From: Pseudomonadota bacterium
GTDB taxonomy: Bacteria; Desulfobacterota; Syntrophorhabdia; Syntrophorhabdales; Syntrophorhabdaceae
Direction of reading: 5' to 3'
NCBI GenBank assembly: GCA_026388255.1
Contig: JAPLKC010000096.1
Coordinates: forward strand, 1-51,852
Length of the DNA: 51,852 nt
The position numbers were made by a program, and so were the translations under genes. This document shows, piece after piece, positions 32,356-40,980 of the stretch. The notes beneath the pieces were generated by a model. The model did no database searches, had not been told where the DNA came from, and saw only the letters and a program-made list of their open reading frames with translations. Numbering within the stretch: the stretch's first letter is position 1; each line of letters begins with the position of its first letter.

Positions 32356-35300
32356 ATGGGCAGGATCCTCCTTATATCTACTCTGATTATAGTTACACTT
32401 CAGGCATGGACCACAACATCAGCAATATCCTTAGAAGACGCAAAAAAATTAACCGCTTCTATGACAGACGAAGAGGTCTTTGTACCCCCGCCACGGCGCA
32501 TTGACGATATAACCAATATACTGAACCAGCCCGGCAAGTTTAATAAAAGCGCCACTATGAAATTTAAAAGTAAAGCTGACTCGGTTCCGCCGGCAGGAGA
32601 AAGCAAACAAGGTCTGGCAGCCTTTTATAGAGATAGAGCTATTGCCGCATGGCAATTAGGCCGCTACAATCAGACAATAGAAGATAGTGCCATGGCAGAG
32701 CAATATGCCGAAGAGGCAGGGATCATGGATCCGGATTTGAAACATCGACTTGCAGTTGCAGAGATGGATACCGGTAAATATCGGCGTGCCATACAGTTAC
32801 TGGAAGAAAACATTAAAAAATCAAACTACATTGCCAGTTATCAGATGCTTGTATCTGCCTATACCCTCACAGGAGACATTGATGCTGCAAAAAAAACAAA
32901 ACAGGACGCCATCAAAAGCTGTGAGACAAAACAGACTGGCAGAGGGGGTGCAAAAAGGGCTAGAAGGTCAGAACTATGTGAAATTATGAAAGTCGATATA
33001 GAAGCAAGAATACTCGAATCCCAGGGCAAATATGCCGAGGCAGAGCAGTACATTCATGAAACAATTAGAAGAACTATGGCGCTTCAATTTGAAGATACTT
33101 CTCCTGGAACCATACTTCGCCGGAAATTATGGCTTGCACGAAATCTGTTTTTGCAGGAACGATTCTTCGAATCCGAGATAGCAACCCGTGATGTTCTCAA
33201 TGCATCGCTCGGTCATGGCGGACAAGAATCTTCACAGACACTCAGTTCGCTTCTCTCACTATCTTCCTGTCTTGCCGTACAGGGAAGAATAGAGGAGGCG
33301 GAGAAATTGTTCTCCTTAGCCGTTAATATCCTTGAATCATCCGGATTTTCAAACGATTCACGGATAGCGGGTCAGATAAGGAGTAATTACGGGGTATTGC
33401 TTACCGCTAAAAGTGATTTTAAAGGCGCAATGGAACAGTTTAACCTTATAAAATCAGGTTTGCAGGAAAATCATTACATTTACGAGAAAATTTTTGCAAA
33501 AAATCCGTCGCTCCTCCTTTCTCTCTTGATGACCGGCCATGCCGAAGAGGCAATGAGTTTAATAAAGCGCAGATATGAGAATCTAAAAACAGTTCTTGGT
33601 GAAAGAAACTTCAATACCGCCCTGATGCTGGCTCTTCGCGGAATGGCATATTCCCGCATGGGAAATATAGAACAGGCCGTAAAAGACCTCTCAGGTTCTG
33701 TTGATACCTTGATGGAGTATAGCACTGAAAAGGGCAGTTATCTAAAAAACCAGCAGGTAAAGATTATCATCCAGGACTATATGCAGCTTCTTGAAAAGAT
33801 TTACGGAACCCATTTTGAGACGGAACTTCAGCTTGATGCTGCCGGATTAATGTTTAAGCTCTCTGAGATGATGCGCGGTCAAACTGTACAGAACGCTCTT
33901 TTGGCAAGCAGTGCAAGGGGGGCAGAAACAGATCCTGAAATTATCAATATGATCCGCCAGGAACAGGACTCTTTGAAACAGATAGACGTTATAGAGGCGG
34001 CAATACTTGAAAATATCGCGGCGCCTTCTGACCAGCAGAATCCGCAATTAATCAAGAGCCTCCATGCAAAGCTGAATACCCTCCGGCAGGCAAGGATTGC
34101 CATACTGGAGGAGCTTAAAAAGCGTTCTAAAAAATATGCATATTTTGTCAGTCCTCAGTTTCCTCTCCCCTCTTCAATACAAAAGCATCTCCATCATCGT
34201 GAAGCATTGGTCTCGATCTATACTACAGATAATCGAACCTATATATGGGCAATTCCCCAGACAGGCCATGTACGGTATGCTTCTGTGCCAGTATCTCAAA
34301 AGGGACTTGAGAAGATTGTTGCTTCGCTGAGGGAATCCCTTGACTCGAATCCTCTCACACTAAAAGATATTCCATTATTCAACACTGACTCTGCATATGA
34401 ATTATATCGTACACTTCTTCTCCCGGTAAAGGATGGGTGGAAAGATGCCCAAAATGTGCTCTTTATTGTAAATGAACCGCTTAGCCGGATACCCCTTGCT
34501 GTCATCACCACAGAGCCTTTTAAATCCACAGAACAGGAAAAAATTCCCTTCGAACAATACAAAAAAACCCCCTGGTTCATTCGCCATGCATCGATAACCA
34601 TGGCGCCCTCTGCATCCTCATTCATCGCCCTTCGCATTTTGCCCATGGGTAAACCACACAAGAAGATGTTTGTCGGATTTGGCGACCCCATTTTTAGCCT
34701 TGATCAGTTTGCAATGTCTGAGAAAGAAAGCAGTGCAGTACAAGTACGGAGCGTACGCCTCACAAACAGGGGTGGGCTTGATAACGCTGCGATCAACTCA
34801 AGCCGGCTCGAAAACCTTCAGCGCCTTCCTGATACCGCTGAAGAGCTCAAAGCTATTGCCGCAATATTAAAAGCCGATGCTCTCCATGATGTCTTTTTAG
34901 GTAAAAATGCATCGAGAAGCACGGTGAAGACAATGGACCTTTCTGACCGCCAGATTGTTGCATTTGCCACCCATGCACTTGTCCCCGGCGAGCTGGATGG
35001 ACTGGACCAGCCGGCCCTTGCCCTCTCATCTCCTGCCGTTACCGGAAAGAAAGAGGATGGCTTACTTACTATGGGCGACATTATGAAGCTTAAGCTAAAT
35101 GCTGATTGGATCGTTCTATCTGCCTGTAACACAGGCGCCGCAGAAGGTTCCGGCGCCGAGGCTCTCTCCGGGCTTGGAAAGGCATTCTTTTATGCAGGAA
35201 CGCGGGCTGTCCTTGCAACAATGTATCCTGTTGAAACAACATCGGCGAAGAAACTCACCATAGATCTCTTCCGTAATCGGATTAACCACAAAGAACATAC

Positions 35301-35445
35301 CCGTGCACAGGCACTCCAGAAGGCGATGCTTGACCTCATTAATGACCCTGGATATATCGACCCTGGCTCCAAAAAAATTGGAGCAAGTTATGCCCATCCG
35401 CTATTCTGGGCGCCTTTTGTCCTGTACGGCGAAGGGGGAGATTGA
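32356..35445 (+). CDS. Secreted TPR-CHAT protein (caspase-like protease)
   Basis: The protein has 1029 residues. A signal-like N-terminus (about 1-23) is followed by a helical region with repeated TPR-type units (about 80-500) and a C-terminal CHAT domain (about 640-1027). The catalytic pair is intact: His873 in FATHALVPGE and Cys924 in VLSACNTGA. GLGKAFFYAGTRAVLATMYPV and HPLFWAPFVLYGEGG match the end of CHAT domains. CHAT proteases are caspase-HetF-type peptidases, usually triggered through their TPR or partner domains. Here export to the envelope is predicted. It is followed by a CHASE2 membrane protein, a pairing I recall from other bacteria. Substrate unknown. Confidence 0.88.
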   Translation: MGRILLISTLIIVTLQAWTTTSAISLEDAKKLTASMTDEEVFVPPPRRIDDITNILNQPGKFNKSATMKFKSKADSVPPAGESKQGLAAFYRDRAIAAWQLGRYNQTIEDSAMAEQYAEEAGIMDPDLKHRLAVAEMDTGKYRRAIQLLEENIKKSNYIASYQMLVSAYTLTGDIDAAKKTKQDAIKSCETKQTGRGGAKRARRSELCEIMKVDIEARILESQGKYAEAEQYIHETIRRTMALQFEDTSPGTILRRKLWLARNLFLQERFFESEIATRDVLNASLGHGGQESSQTLSSLLSLSSCLAVQGRIEEAEKLFSLAVNILESSGFSNDSRIAGQIRSNYGVLLTAKSDFKGAMEQFNLIKSGLQENHYIYEKIFAKNPSLLLSLLMTGHAEEAMSLIKRRYENLKTVLGERNFNTALMLALRGMAYSRMGNIEQAVKDLSGSVDTLMEYSTEKGSYLKNQQVKIIIQDYMQLLEKIYGTHFETELQLDAAGLMFKLSEMMRGQTVQNALLASSARGAETDPEIINMIRQEQDSLKQIDVIEAAILENIAAPSDQQNPQLIKSLHAKLNTLRQARIAILEELKKRSKKYAYFVSPQFPLPSSIQKHLHHREALVSIYTTDNRTYIWAIPQTGHVRYASVPVSQKGLEKIVASLRESLDSNPLTLKDIPLFNTDSAYELYRTLLLPVKDGWKDAQNVLFIVNEPLSRIPLAVITTEPFKSTEQEKIPFEQYKKTPWFIRHASITMAPSASSFIALRILPMGKPHKKMFVGFGDPIFSLDQFAMSEKESSAVQVRSVRLTNRGGLDNAAINSSRLENLQRLPDTAEELKAIAAILKADALHDVFLGKNASRSTVKTMDLSDRQIVAFATHALVPGELDGLDQPALALSSPAVTGKKEDGLLTMGDIMKLKLNADWIVLSACNTGAAEGSGAEALSGLGKAFFYAGTRAVLATMYPVETTSAKKLTIDLFRNRINHKEHTRAQALQKAMLDLINDPGYIDPGSKKIGASYAHPLFWAPFVLYGEGGD

Positions 35446-35642
35446 TGGATTATCAACTTTATGCTGTTACAGATAATAATCCGACCTTGTCTTATTTTTC
35501 TTCACATTTGTATTTTCACCTGACATTTTCCCCTGATTGTGCAGATTCCTTTGTTTTCTTTTGTGGCGTATGCTACTTTTTGTGAGCGTTACAGATAACT
35601 TTTCCGATTTTTATCCTTCAGGACTTAACGGAGCAGCAACAA

Positions 35643-37091
35643 ATGGATGGAGAAAATATTTATAAAAAACTGCTCAGTGCTATATCTCTTTTTTTAGCTA
35701 AGATAAGACTTTTCCCCCACTATTTAGACTGGCGGTGGTGGGAGAGGGAGCAAAAACTATCTTTTCTTATCAATATATGTATCGGATTTGCCTTGGGAAT
35801 CGCTTTCTTTTTTATGACTCACTTACAGTACATGGAAAATGTCTTCAATTCCACAGTAGACAAACTTATAAAGAAGGAAGCCGCTGCATTTTTAAAAACA
35901 TCCGAAAAATGCTTTAAGCAACCGTCTCAATATAAAGAATGCAAAAATATACGTAACAAGATATCAAACCATATAGTATTCATCGATATCGACAGCGATA
36001 CATATAGTAGATGGGGAGAGCCCTTATTCATCCCAAGAAAACAAATAGCAAAATTCTTAAGATTAGCAGACAAGAATAGAGCTAAGGTTGTGTACCTTGA
36101 TACCATATTTGACTACCCTTCGAATTATCCGGAGGAAGACGCTGAACTAAGAAAATGCTTAGAGAACATAACAAAAAGAAAATCAGAACTCAAAATTATA
36201 TTCCCGACAATTAAAGGCATCATCAATAATAAAATTAAAAAAAATATTTTTGATGATGTGATAAACAAAAATCCTAATTTTTATCGGGGGTTTCCATATG
36301 CATCTTTTTCAAAATCCGACAGGGTTGTTCGCTATATACGCTATTATGATATAGCGAAGGGCACTGATGGTGAGAATACTGTTTTATGGGGAGTGCCCGT
36401 TTTATCTGTTGCCCTGTTTACCAACGATTTCCCCAGATTAAAGGCATTAGAATCAAAAATTCTCGACGACTTTAAGTATGAGAGGACAAAAAAACATATT
36501 GTTGGATTATCAAATAATGGTCTTATAGAAATAGGAAACAATGAGCTTTTTTCAAACAGGATACGATTTGCTTTTTTACCGCCAGGTACATTAAATAGTG
36601 AAGGGAATCTGTTCGCTGAAAGGATCCTGCCGGATGAAGTTGAGGCATTGCAGCAGGACTTAAATGACAAAATAGTCATCATCGGTACATCAAGTCCGGA
36701 TAAAGAGGGTTGGTATCGAACACCTGTTGGAGATATGGCGGGAATATATATTATCGGAAATGCAATGAATGTCTTACTGGGGAATTGGCAGGTTCGTGAT
36801 GCACCGTTATGGGTTGGCTTTTTAATCAATTTATTGGTTGTCATATTTGCATGCTATATGTTCGTGCATTTTCCTCCATCGACTGCCAGAATAATTACCG
36901 TACTTTTTGCTTCTATACTATTGACACCGATAACATACTATTTTTATGTGGAATACGGGATTTTTATAAATACAATTTTTCTTTTTATGAATTTGGTTAT
37001 TCCTGTTATGGCTATGGGATGGTACAGGATTCAGAAAACTATAAAGAAAATTGTTCCAAACACAATATTAAGGTTCTTATCTCGATATTAA
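35643..37091 (+). CDS. Stand-alone CHASE2 membrane protein
   Basis: The protein has 482 residues. An N-terminal transmembrane helix (about 45-65) leads into a large extracytoplasmic CHASE2 sensor domain (about 75-385) with IVFIDIDSDTYSRWGEP near residue 112, ADKNRAKVVYLDTIF, and DKIVIIGTSSPD near its end. Three C-terminal helices (about 390-465) follow, with only a short basic tail. CHASE2 is normally an input module of kinases or cyclases; this protein has no output domain, so it may signal through a partner. It follows the CHAT protease gene by 197 bases on the same strand, with a GGAGC ribosome site, and converges with a secreted unknown gene. Confidence 0.85.
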   Translation: MDGENIYKKLLSAISLFLAKIRLFPHYLDWRWWEREQKLSFLINICIGFALGIAFFFMTHLQYMENVFNSTVDKLIKKEAAAFLKTSEKCFKQPSQYKECKNIRNKISNHIVFIDIDSDTYSRWGEPLFIPRKQIAKFLRLADKNRAKVVYLDTIFDYPSNYPEEDAELRKCLENITKRKSELKIIFPTIKGIINNKIKKNIFDDVINKNPNFYRGFPYASFSKSDRVVRYIRYYDIAKGTDGENTVLWGVPVLSVALFTNDFPRLKALESKILDDFKYERTKKHIVGLSNNGLIEIGNNELFSNRIRFAFLPPGTLNSEGNLFAERILPDEVEALQQDLNDKIVIIGTSSPDKEGWYRTPVGDMAGIYIIGNAMNVLLGNWQVRDAPLWVGFLINLLVVIFACYMFVHFPPSTARIITVLFASILLTPITYYFYVEYGIFINTIFLFMNLVIPVMAMGWYRIQKTIKKIVPNTILRFLSRY

Positions 37092-37122
37092 TGCAATATA
37101 AAATGGAATGTCTCGTTTATTA

Positions 37123-38010
37123 TTATTTTCTGTAATGATTGTAATATCGCTTTTCCAATTCTCGAATTATATCCCCCTGATCTTTTGTAAATTGTGAGGT
37201 GTTTTCTTTTAATAATTGATGACTCAACCAATACAGGTCTATTTTATCGGGGTTCGCATCACTGATAAGCTGAAAATACACCGCTTTCCTGATCAAGCTG
37301 TCAGGTATAGCAATATTCTCATTATCAATAACCATTAATCCTTTGAGGACTTCCTCTTGAGTAGCTTCATCCATCAAAACAATATCGAGCCTTCGTTTTA
37401 CGGTATCCTTATTTATGTAGACTGTGTAGCTTTCAAGTGGCTCAACCCCTATCTCTGATGGAACAAGGGATATCGCCTCCTTGCTTTTAATCGGTTTTTC
37501 ATAGACCTTTTGGCCTTTTGTGTTGATAATTGCAATTGATTTGACGTCTTCATTTGCGCCGGAGATTATTATCGGGTAATTCCGCATTAAAGTTGCCTGT
37601 AATGGAAATTGTTCTTTTTGTTTCCGACCTCTTGTTACCAGCGGAACTGCCACATGTTCTACGGGTTTGACAAAATCGTTAATATATTGTTTCAAACCAG
37701 CCGTATATGTACTGGCTTTAAATTTCTCAGTCTGGCTTGACACAATCTCCATTGATGTTTCACTCCTGGGTACTCCGTTCGCATATGGCGCCCATTTTAT
37801 CTTCAACATGTTTACTGATGGTTTTTTATTTATAATATCGCCAATGTATAACTGCTTCCTATCACCACACAGATATGTCTTGCCTGTATGAGTAAGCTGA
37901 CAATCTTTCTCGTATCCACTAAGTATAATGCCTACATGGTTTTGGGCATAGATTGTTCCCATTGGGAAGAATATGATACAGCCAAAGATAAAAATGATAA
38001 ATTTTTTCAT
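37123..38010 (-). CDS. Secreted protein of unknown function beside the CHAT/CHASE2 pair
   Basis: The 295-residue protein has a signal peptide of about 22 residues (MKKFIIFIFGCIIFFPMGTIYA). The mature part has two Cys near its start (DCQLTHTGKTYLCGD), a beta-rich middle with IAIINTKGQKVYEKPI, suggesting an immunoglobulin-like or FecR-like sandwich, and a helical charged C-terminus (IRELEKRYYNHYRK). I do not recognise the family. Envelope location and convergent position, 31 bases from the CHASE2 stop, suggest a functional link to the CHAT/CHASE2 proteins. A GGAG ribosome site is present. Confidence 0.6.
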   Translation of the reverse strand: MKKFIIFIFGCIIFFPMGTIYAQNHVGIILSGYEKDCQLTHTGKTYLCGDRKQLYIGDIINKKPSVNMLKIKWAPYANGVPRSETSMEIVSSQTEKFKASTYTAGLKQYINDFVKPVEHVAVPLVTRGRKQKEQFPLQATLMRNYPIIISGANEDVKSIAIINTKGQKVYEKPIKSKEAISLVPSEIGVEPLESYTVYINKDTVKRRLDIVLMDEATQEEVLKGLMVIDNENIAIPDSLIRKAVYFQLISDANPDKIDLYWLSHQLLKENTSQFTKDQGDIIRELEKRYYNHYRK

Positions 38011-38115
38011 TTTAACTTCTCCAATTATTATATATTCTAATCATAGATGATATTATTAAAACGTTTTGTTTTCAACTATATTCAGAGATAAACGGTTACA
38101 TTTAAAAGTAAAAGT

Positions 38116-38319
38116 TTGGTATGCCTCATCCTGCTTACTTTATGGGTCACTGCATCCATTTGCATTGCATCTGATTCACCGGTGGGCGTTGTGATAATAT
38201 ATGGAAAGGGTGGATCCCCCAGTCATTTGTCTCTAATGTGTCTTACAGGGAAACTCAGAGGTAATGGTTTCAATATAATAGCCCCGGAAATGCCCTATTC
38301 TAAAAGTCGGGCCCCTTGA
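38116..38319 (+). pseudogene. Truncated alpha/beta hydrolase (N-terminal fragment)
   Basis: An open frame of 67 codons starts at TTG with a signal-like stretch (LILLTLWVTASICIASDS). It reads GVVIIYGKGGSPSHLSLMCLTGKLRGNGFNIIAPEMPYSKSR and then stops. This is the first strand-loop-helix part of an alpha/beta hydrolase (GVVIIHGK and PEMPWS motifs); the nucleophile and remaining domain are missing. A decayed transposase begins 60 bases downstream, so the gene was probably cut by an insertion or deletion. It may still be translated but cannot be active. Confidence 0.6.
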
Positions 38320-38655
38320 GGGGGACATAGTTCAGTTGATTCCGTTGACATCCTTTTTTAATCGGGTAGAATTTATCCATGCCACGAGGGCCGGGATTCG
38401 ACATGGAATGAGCACTCCGTCATGTCATGGTAAGGGGAAAAACAGGACAGGCTGCTTTTCGGGTCGGCAAAACATCCATCTCGTGAGTTTAATATTCATT
38501 ATTTACAACCTGGGACCGCCACTTCAAGACATTTGCGTTCACATTGGACGCAACTTCTTAAATCGTCTCAAATCCATTACAGAAGCCATTTTGCACGAAT
38601 TAACTTTTAACGGCAAAGACTATGGGGTCAAATCTTTATTCTTGACAGTGCCCTT
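38320..38655. other. Gene-poor scar with transposase debris
   Basis: This 336-base gap separates the truncated hydrolase from the 3' end of the GC-rich helicase gene. It holds the decayed RAYT-type transposase described separately, followed by sequence without a recognisable coding signal. The stretch ends at the helicase stop codon. Confidence 0.5.
38379..38647 (+). pseudogene. Decayed REP-associated tyrosine transposase (RAYT/Y1_Tnp), N-terminal remnant
   Basis: From ATG 38379 the frame reads MPRGPGFDME, then a TGA where a Gly codon is expected, then ALRHVMVRGKTGQAAFR in the same frame. This matches the conserved start of RAYT transposases (MPRxPRxDxPGALHHVMxRGxxRxxIF). The frame ends soon after and the catalytic His and Tyr parts are missing. 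A TGGGGTCAAATC motif followed by TTATTCTTGACA near 38623-38647 resembles the 3' border I recall downstream of such genes. RAYTs move REP elements, which fits the small palindromic repeats elsewhere in the window. Confidence 0.55.
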
Positions 38656-39981
38656 TTATCGATATCGTCGCCTTACCGGGAGAGGTGGTGCTGCGCCTCC
38701 GGTTTTGGCAGCGGCTCCATGTGACGGCTGGGTGGGGCGTGTCTTGGGCCGGGTGCCCGCATCCGTGCGTGCACCGGTCTGCGTCGCTTTCGGCTGTGTC
38801 CGGTGGCGCTGCGGCTCGCGTGGTTGGCGTGCAAATTCGGCATCGCGTGACGGCGCTGATTTCTTATAATCAAAATCCTTCAGTATGCGGCGTTCGATTT
38901 TTTCGCCGAGCACACGCTCAATACTCTTGACCAGAGGCTCGTCCTCACGGCTGACGAAAGTGAAGGCGTCGCCGGTCTTTGCAACGCGGCCAGTACGGCC
39001 GATGCGGTGCGTATAAGCATCCGTTGTATCCGGGATGTCATAGTTGATTACATGGGATATGCTCAAGACATCAATGCCACGGGCCGCGATATCGGTGGCC
39101 ACCAAAATCTGGTACGAGCCGTTGCGGAAGCCGTCAAGCGCGTCCTGGCGTTTGTTCTGCGACAGGTTCCCCTGGAGTGAGGCAGCCTTATACCCTGCCT
39201 TCACAAGCTCTTGTCCGATGCGTTTGGCCCGGTGCTTGGTGCGTGTAAAAATAAGGATGGATTCCGTATCAGTTTGCTTCAGTATCTCCATGAGGAGTCC
39301 GGTTTTCAGATGCTGCTCGACCGGGTAAAGGGCATGGGACACGGTGTTTGCCGGGCCTGTATGACCGACCTTCACTGTGACCGGATCATGCAGCACTTCG
39401 TCCGTCAGTTTTCGGATATTATCGGCCATGGTGGCAGAGAACATCAGCGTCTGGCGCTTTAAGGGCAATTGTTTGACGATACGCCGGATATCGGGCAGGA
39501 AGCCCATGTCGAACATACGATCCGCCTCATCAAGAACAAGGACCTCCAAGCCGGCAAGGTTGATCGTCCTCTGGTTAAGGTGATCGAGTAACCGGCCAGG
39601 ACAGGCGACGACGATATCGACGCCGGCGCGCAGTTTCTGGATCTGCGGGTTCACACCCACACCGCCGTAAATTGTGCAGCTCCTCAGGTGTGTGTTACGT
39701 CCCAGTTCTCCAATCGATACGTGGATTTGCTCCGCCAGTTCGCGCGTGGGCGCGATAATCAGGGTGCGGACCTTGCCTCGTGGACCCCGCAGCAAACGAT
39801 CCAAAATCGGCAGCACAAAAGCCGCTGTTTTGCCGGTTCCGGTCTGGGCAAGGCCCATAACGTCTTTACCTGCAAGGACCGGCGGGATTGCCTGCACCTG
39901 GATAGGAGTCGGAATTTCGTAGCCGAGCGCCTTGACGCCTGCCGTTATTTGCGGATGAAGCTTAAACGAACTAAAACTCAT
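38656..39981 (-). CDS. rhlE: DEAD-box RNA helicase, RhlE type
   Basis: This 441-residue ATP-dependent RNA helicase has all family motifs: a Q motif with Phe upstream (FSSFKLHPQI, then PTPIQ), AQTGTGKT, PTRELAEQ, VLDEADRMFDMGF, FSATM, IFTRTKHRAKR, DIAARGIDV and HRIGRTGR. A basic, Arg/Pro/Gln-rich tail of about 70 residues follows, as in RhlE. It probably acts in ribosome assembly or cold-stress RNA unfolding. The gene is clearly richer in G+C than its surroundings and lies next to transposase debris and a truncated gene, which suggests acquisition by transfer. A ribosome site AAGGAAG precedes the start. Confidence 0.92.
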   Translation of the reverse strand: MSFSSFKLHPQITAGVKALGYEIPTPIQVQAIPPVLAGKDVMGLAQTGTGKTAAFVLPILDRLLRGPRGKVRTLIIAPTRELAEQIHVSIGELGRNTHLRSCTIYGGVGVNPQIQKLRAGVDIVVACPGRLLDHLNQRTINLAGLEVLVLDEADRMFDMGFLPDIRRIVKQLPLKRQTLMFSATMADNIRKLTDEVLHDPVTVKVGHTGPANTVSHALYPVEQHLKTGLLMEILKQTDTESILIFTRTKHRAKRIGQELVKAGYKAASLQGNLSQNKRQDALDGFRNGSYQILVATDIAARGIDVLSISHVINYDIPDTTDAYTHRIGRTGRVAKTGDAFTFVSREDEPLVKSIERVLGEKIERRILKDFDYKKSAPSRDAEFARQPREPQRHRTQPKATQTGARTDAGTRPKTRPTQPSHGAAAKTGGAAPPLPVRRRYR

Positions 39982-40459
39982 AGTTATCTTCCTTATAAAG
40001 AGAAATTAGTAGCTGAAGCAGGGTATGACCGAAGATTATCGTTTTACAGGAAAGTTTTTTGGACGAACTTTAAAATGACTCTCTAACACGGCTTTTAGTC
40101 AGTACTTCATTACTTAACCCATAGTATAAGCTTATTCGGCAGCCCCGTCAAGCGACTTCCAACAACCTTCCGGGAATGAGTGTTATGCGCCCCCGGCAGA
40201 GCCAGAGGTTTTCCTGATAAATACACCAATTCGGATTCATACATAGCACCCAGAGGGTACCCGGGTAACGAAGTTACCTGTCCGTCATAGCCAAGGGACA
40301 GGCGGGAATGAACCTCCCCGCAGTAGAGCTGCGAGGTATCAGCGGATTGGGGAACATGATTACTCCCCCCTCACCCTACCCTCTCCCGCAAGAAGCGAGG
40401 GAATGTGGTTGCCTCAAAGCAGAGCTTCGAGGAATCTATTGATTGAAGGCAAATTGGTA
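39982..40459. other. Intergenic region with MITE-like element
   Basis: A 478-base gap lies between the rhlE start and the MoaD-like gene end. No gene is visible. The first half (39982-40224) has no clear feature. The second half is an element bounded by CCAATTCGG and AATTGGTAT (40225-40460) that contains the second copy of the interspersed repeat. Confidence 0.6.
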
Positions 40460-40460
40460 T
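40225..40460. mobile_element. MITE-like element with ACCAATT/AATTGGT ends, copy A
   Basis: The left end reads ACCAATTCGGATTCATACAT and shares about 40 identical bases (40226-40265) with the element at 40756. The right end reads GATTGAAGGCAAATTGGTAT, nearly identical to that of the second element. The ends are inverted repeats. There is no transposase gene. The stop codon TAA of the MoaD-like gene lies at the right border. Confidence 0.65.
40310..40447 (+). repeat. Interspersed repeat, copy 2
   Basis: This copy of the 137-base repeat also found at 32038-32174 is nested inside MITE-like copy A. The segment includes a small hairpin, GCAGTAGAGCTGC, near its start. Confidence 0.7.
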
Positions 40461-40738
40461 TATCCCCCGCCAAGCAGGATTAGAGAAACTGTTATTGTAT
40501 CCCCGTCCTGGAGTCCGGTATCCAGGCCTTGTGGAAGGGTATAATAAAGTACATCGTTCAGGCGTACCTCGAAAAGGTCGTCAAGCCTTAGTTCCCCTGT
40601 ACGGGAGTCGATGATTTCCTTAACAAAATGGGTATCCGCGAGGACCTTATTAAGGAAATCCCTCAACGTGCCGGTTTCCATTTTCACTTCATCCGGTATT
40701 TCAGGGATATTTATCATCTTCTTTACTTTTAGCTTCAT
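40460..40738 (-). CDS. MoaD/ThiS-like beta-grasp protein
   Basis: The 92-residue protein has a beta-grasp outline: strands around MKLKVKKMINIPE and DLFEVRLNDVLYYTL, a helix LRDFLNKVLAD, the GLQDGDTITVSLIL turn, and a C-terminal Gly-Gly end (LLGGG) as needed for adenylation and thiocarboxylation. Such proteins carry sulfur for molybdopterin, tungsten cofactor or thiamin synthesis. It lies downstream of a molybdenum hydroxylase and a CoA ligase on the same strand, so a role in that pathway's cofactor supply is plausible. No MoeB-type partner is present. It is bounded on both sides by MITE-like elements. Start ATG 40738 lacks a strong ribosome site; ATG 40717 is an alternative. Confidence 0.75.
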   Translation of the reverse strand: MKLKVKKMINIPEIPDEVKMETGTLRDFLNKVLADTHFVKEIIDSRTGELRLDDLFEVRLNDVLYYTLPQGLDTGLQDGDTITVSLILLGGG

Positions 40739-40755
40739 GCCGGCATCCGGAACTT

Positions 40756-40980
40756 ATACCAATTCGGATTCATACATAGCACCCAGAGGGTACCCGGGCA
40801 ACGAGGAACACCCGCAAGCGGGTACCCGGGCGGGGCATACAAGGGTTTATTTAGCTCACACAGTGAGCGAGAAGGGAAGGCTCCGACAGCTTTGCTGCGG
40901 GAGGGGGCGACGTAAGCCCCAGAAATAGCGGAGCACGACGACGAGGTAACGAAGTTATATGATTGAAGGCGAATTGGTAT
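40756..40980. mobile_element. MITE-like element with ATACCAATT/AATTGGTAT ends, copy B
   Basis: Perfect terminal inverted repeats ATACCAATTCG and CGAATTGGTAT bound this 225-base element, which fills almost exactly the gap between the acyl-CoA ligase stop and the MoaD-like start. The first 41 bases match copy A; the interior differs and contains hairpins such as GGGTACCC. The ligase stop codon TAA sits at the right border, as in copy A. Confidence 0.7.

Noticed and set aside
32166-32504. Hydrophobic 112-codon frame before the CHAT gene
   Set aside because: It overlaps repeat sequence and the start of the CHAT gene in another frame, with no ribosome site.
38336-38869. 177-codon plus-strand frame before and across the rhlE end
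   Set aside because: It crosses transposase debris in another frame and runs into the 3' end of rhlE; it has no coherent protein features.
31977-40980. Possible CRISPR array from the repeated segments near 32.1 and 40.4 kb
   Set aside because: These are two dispersed copies of a 137-base repeat and paired MITE ends, not regularly spaced repeats.
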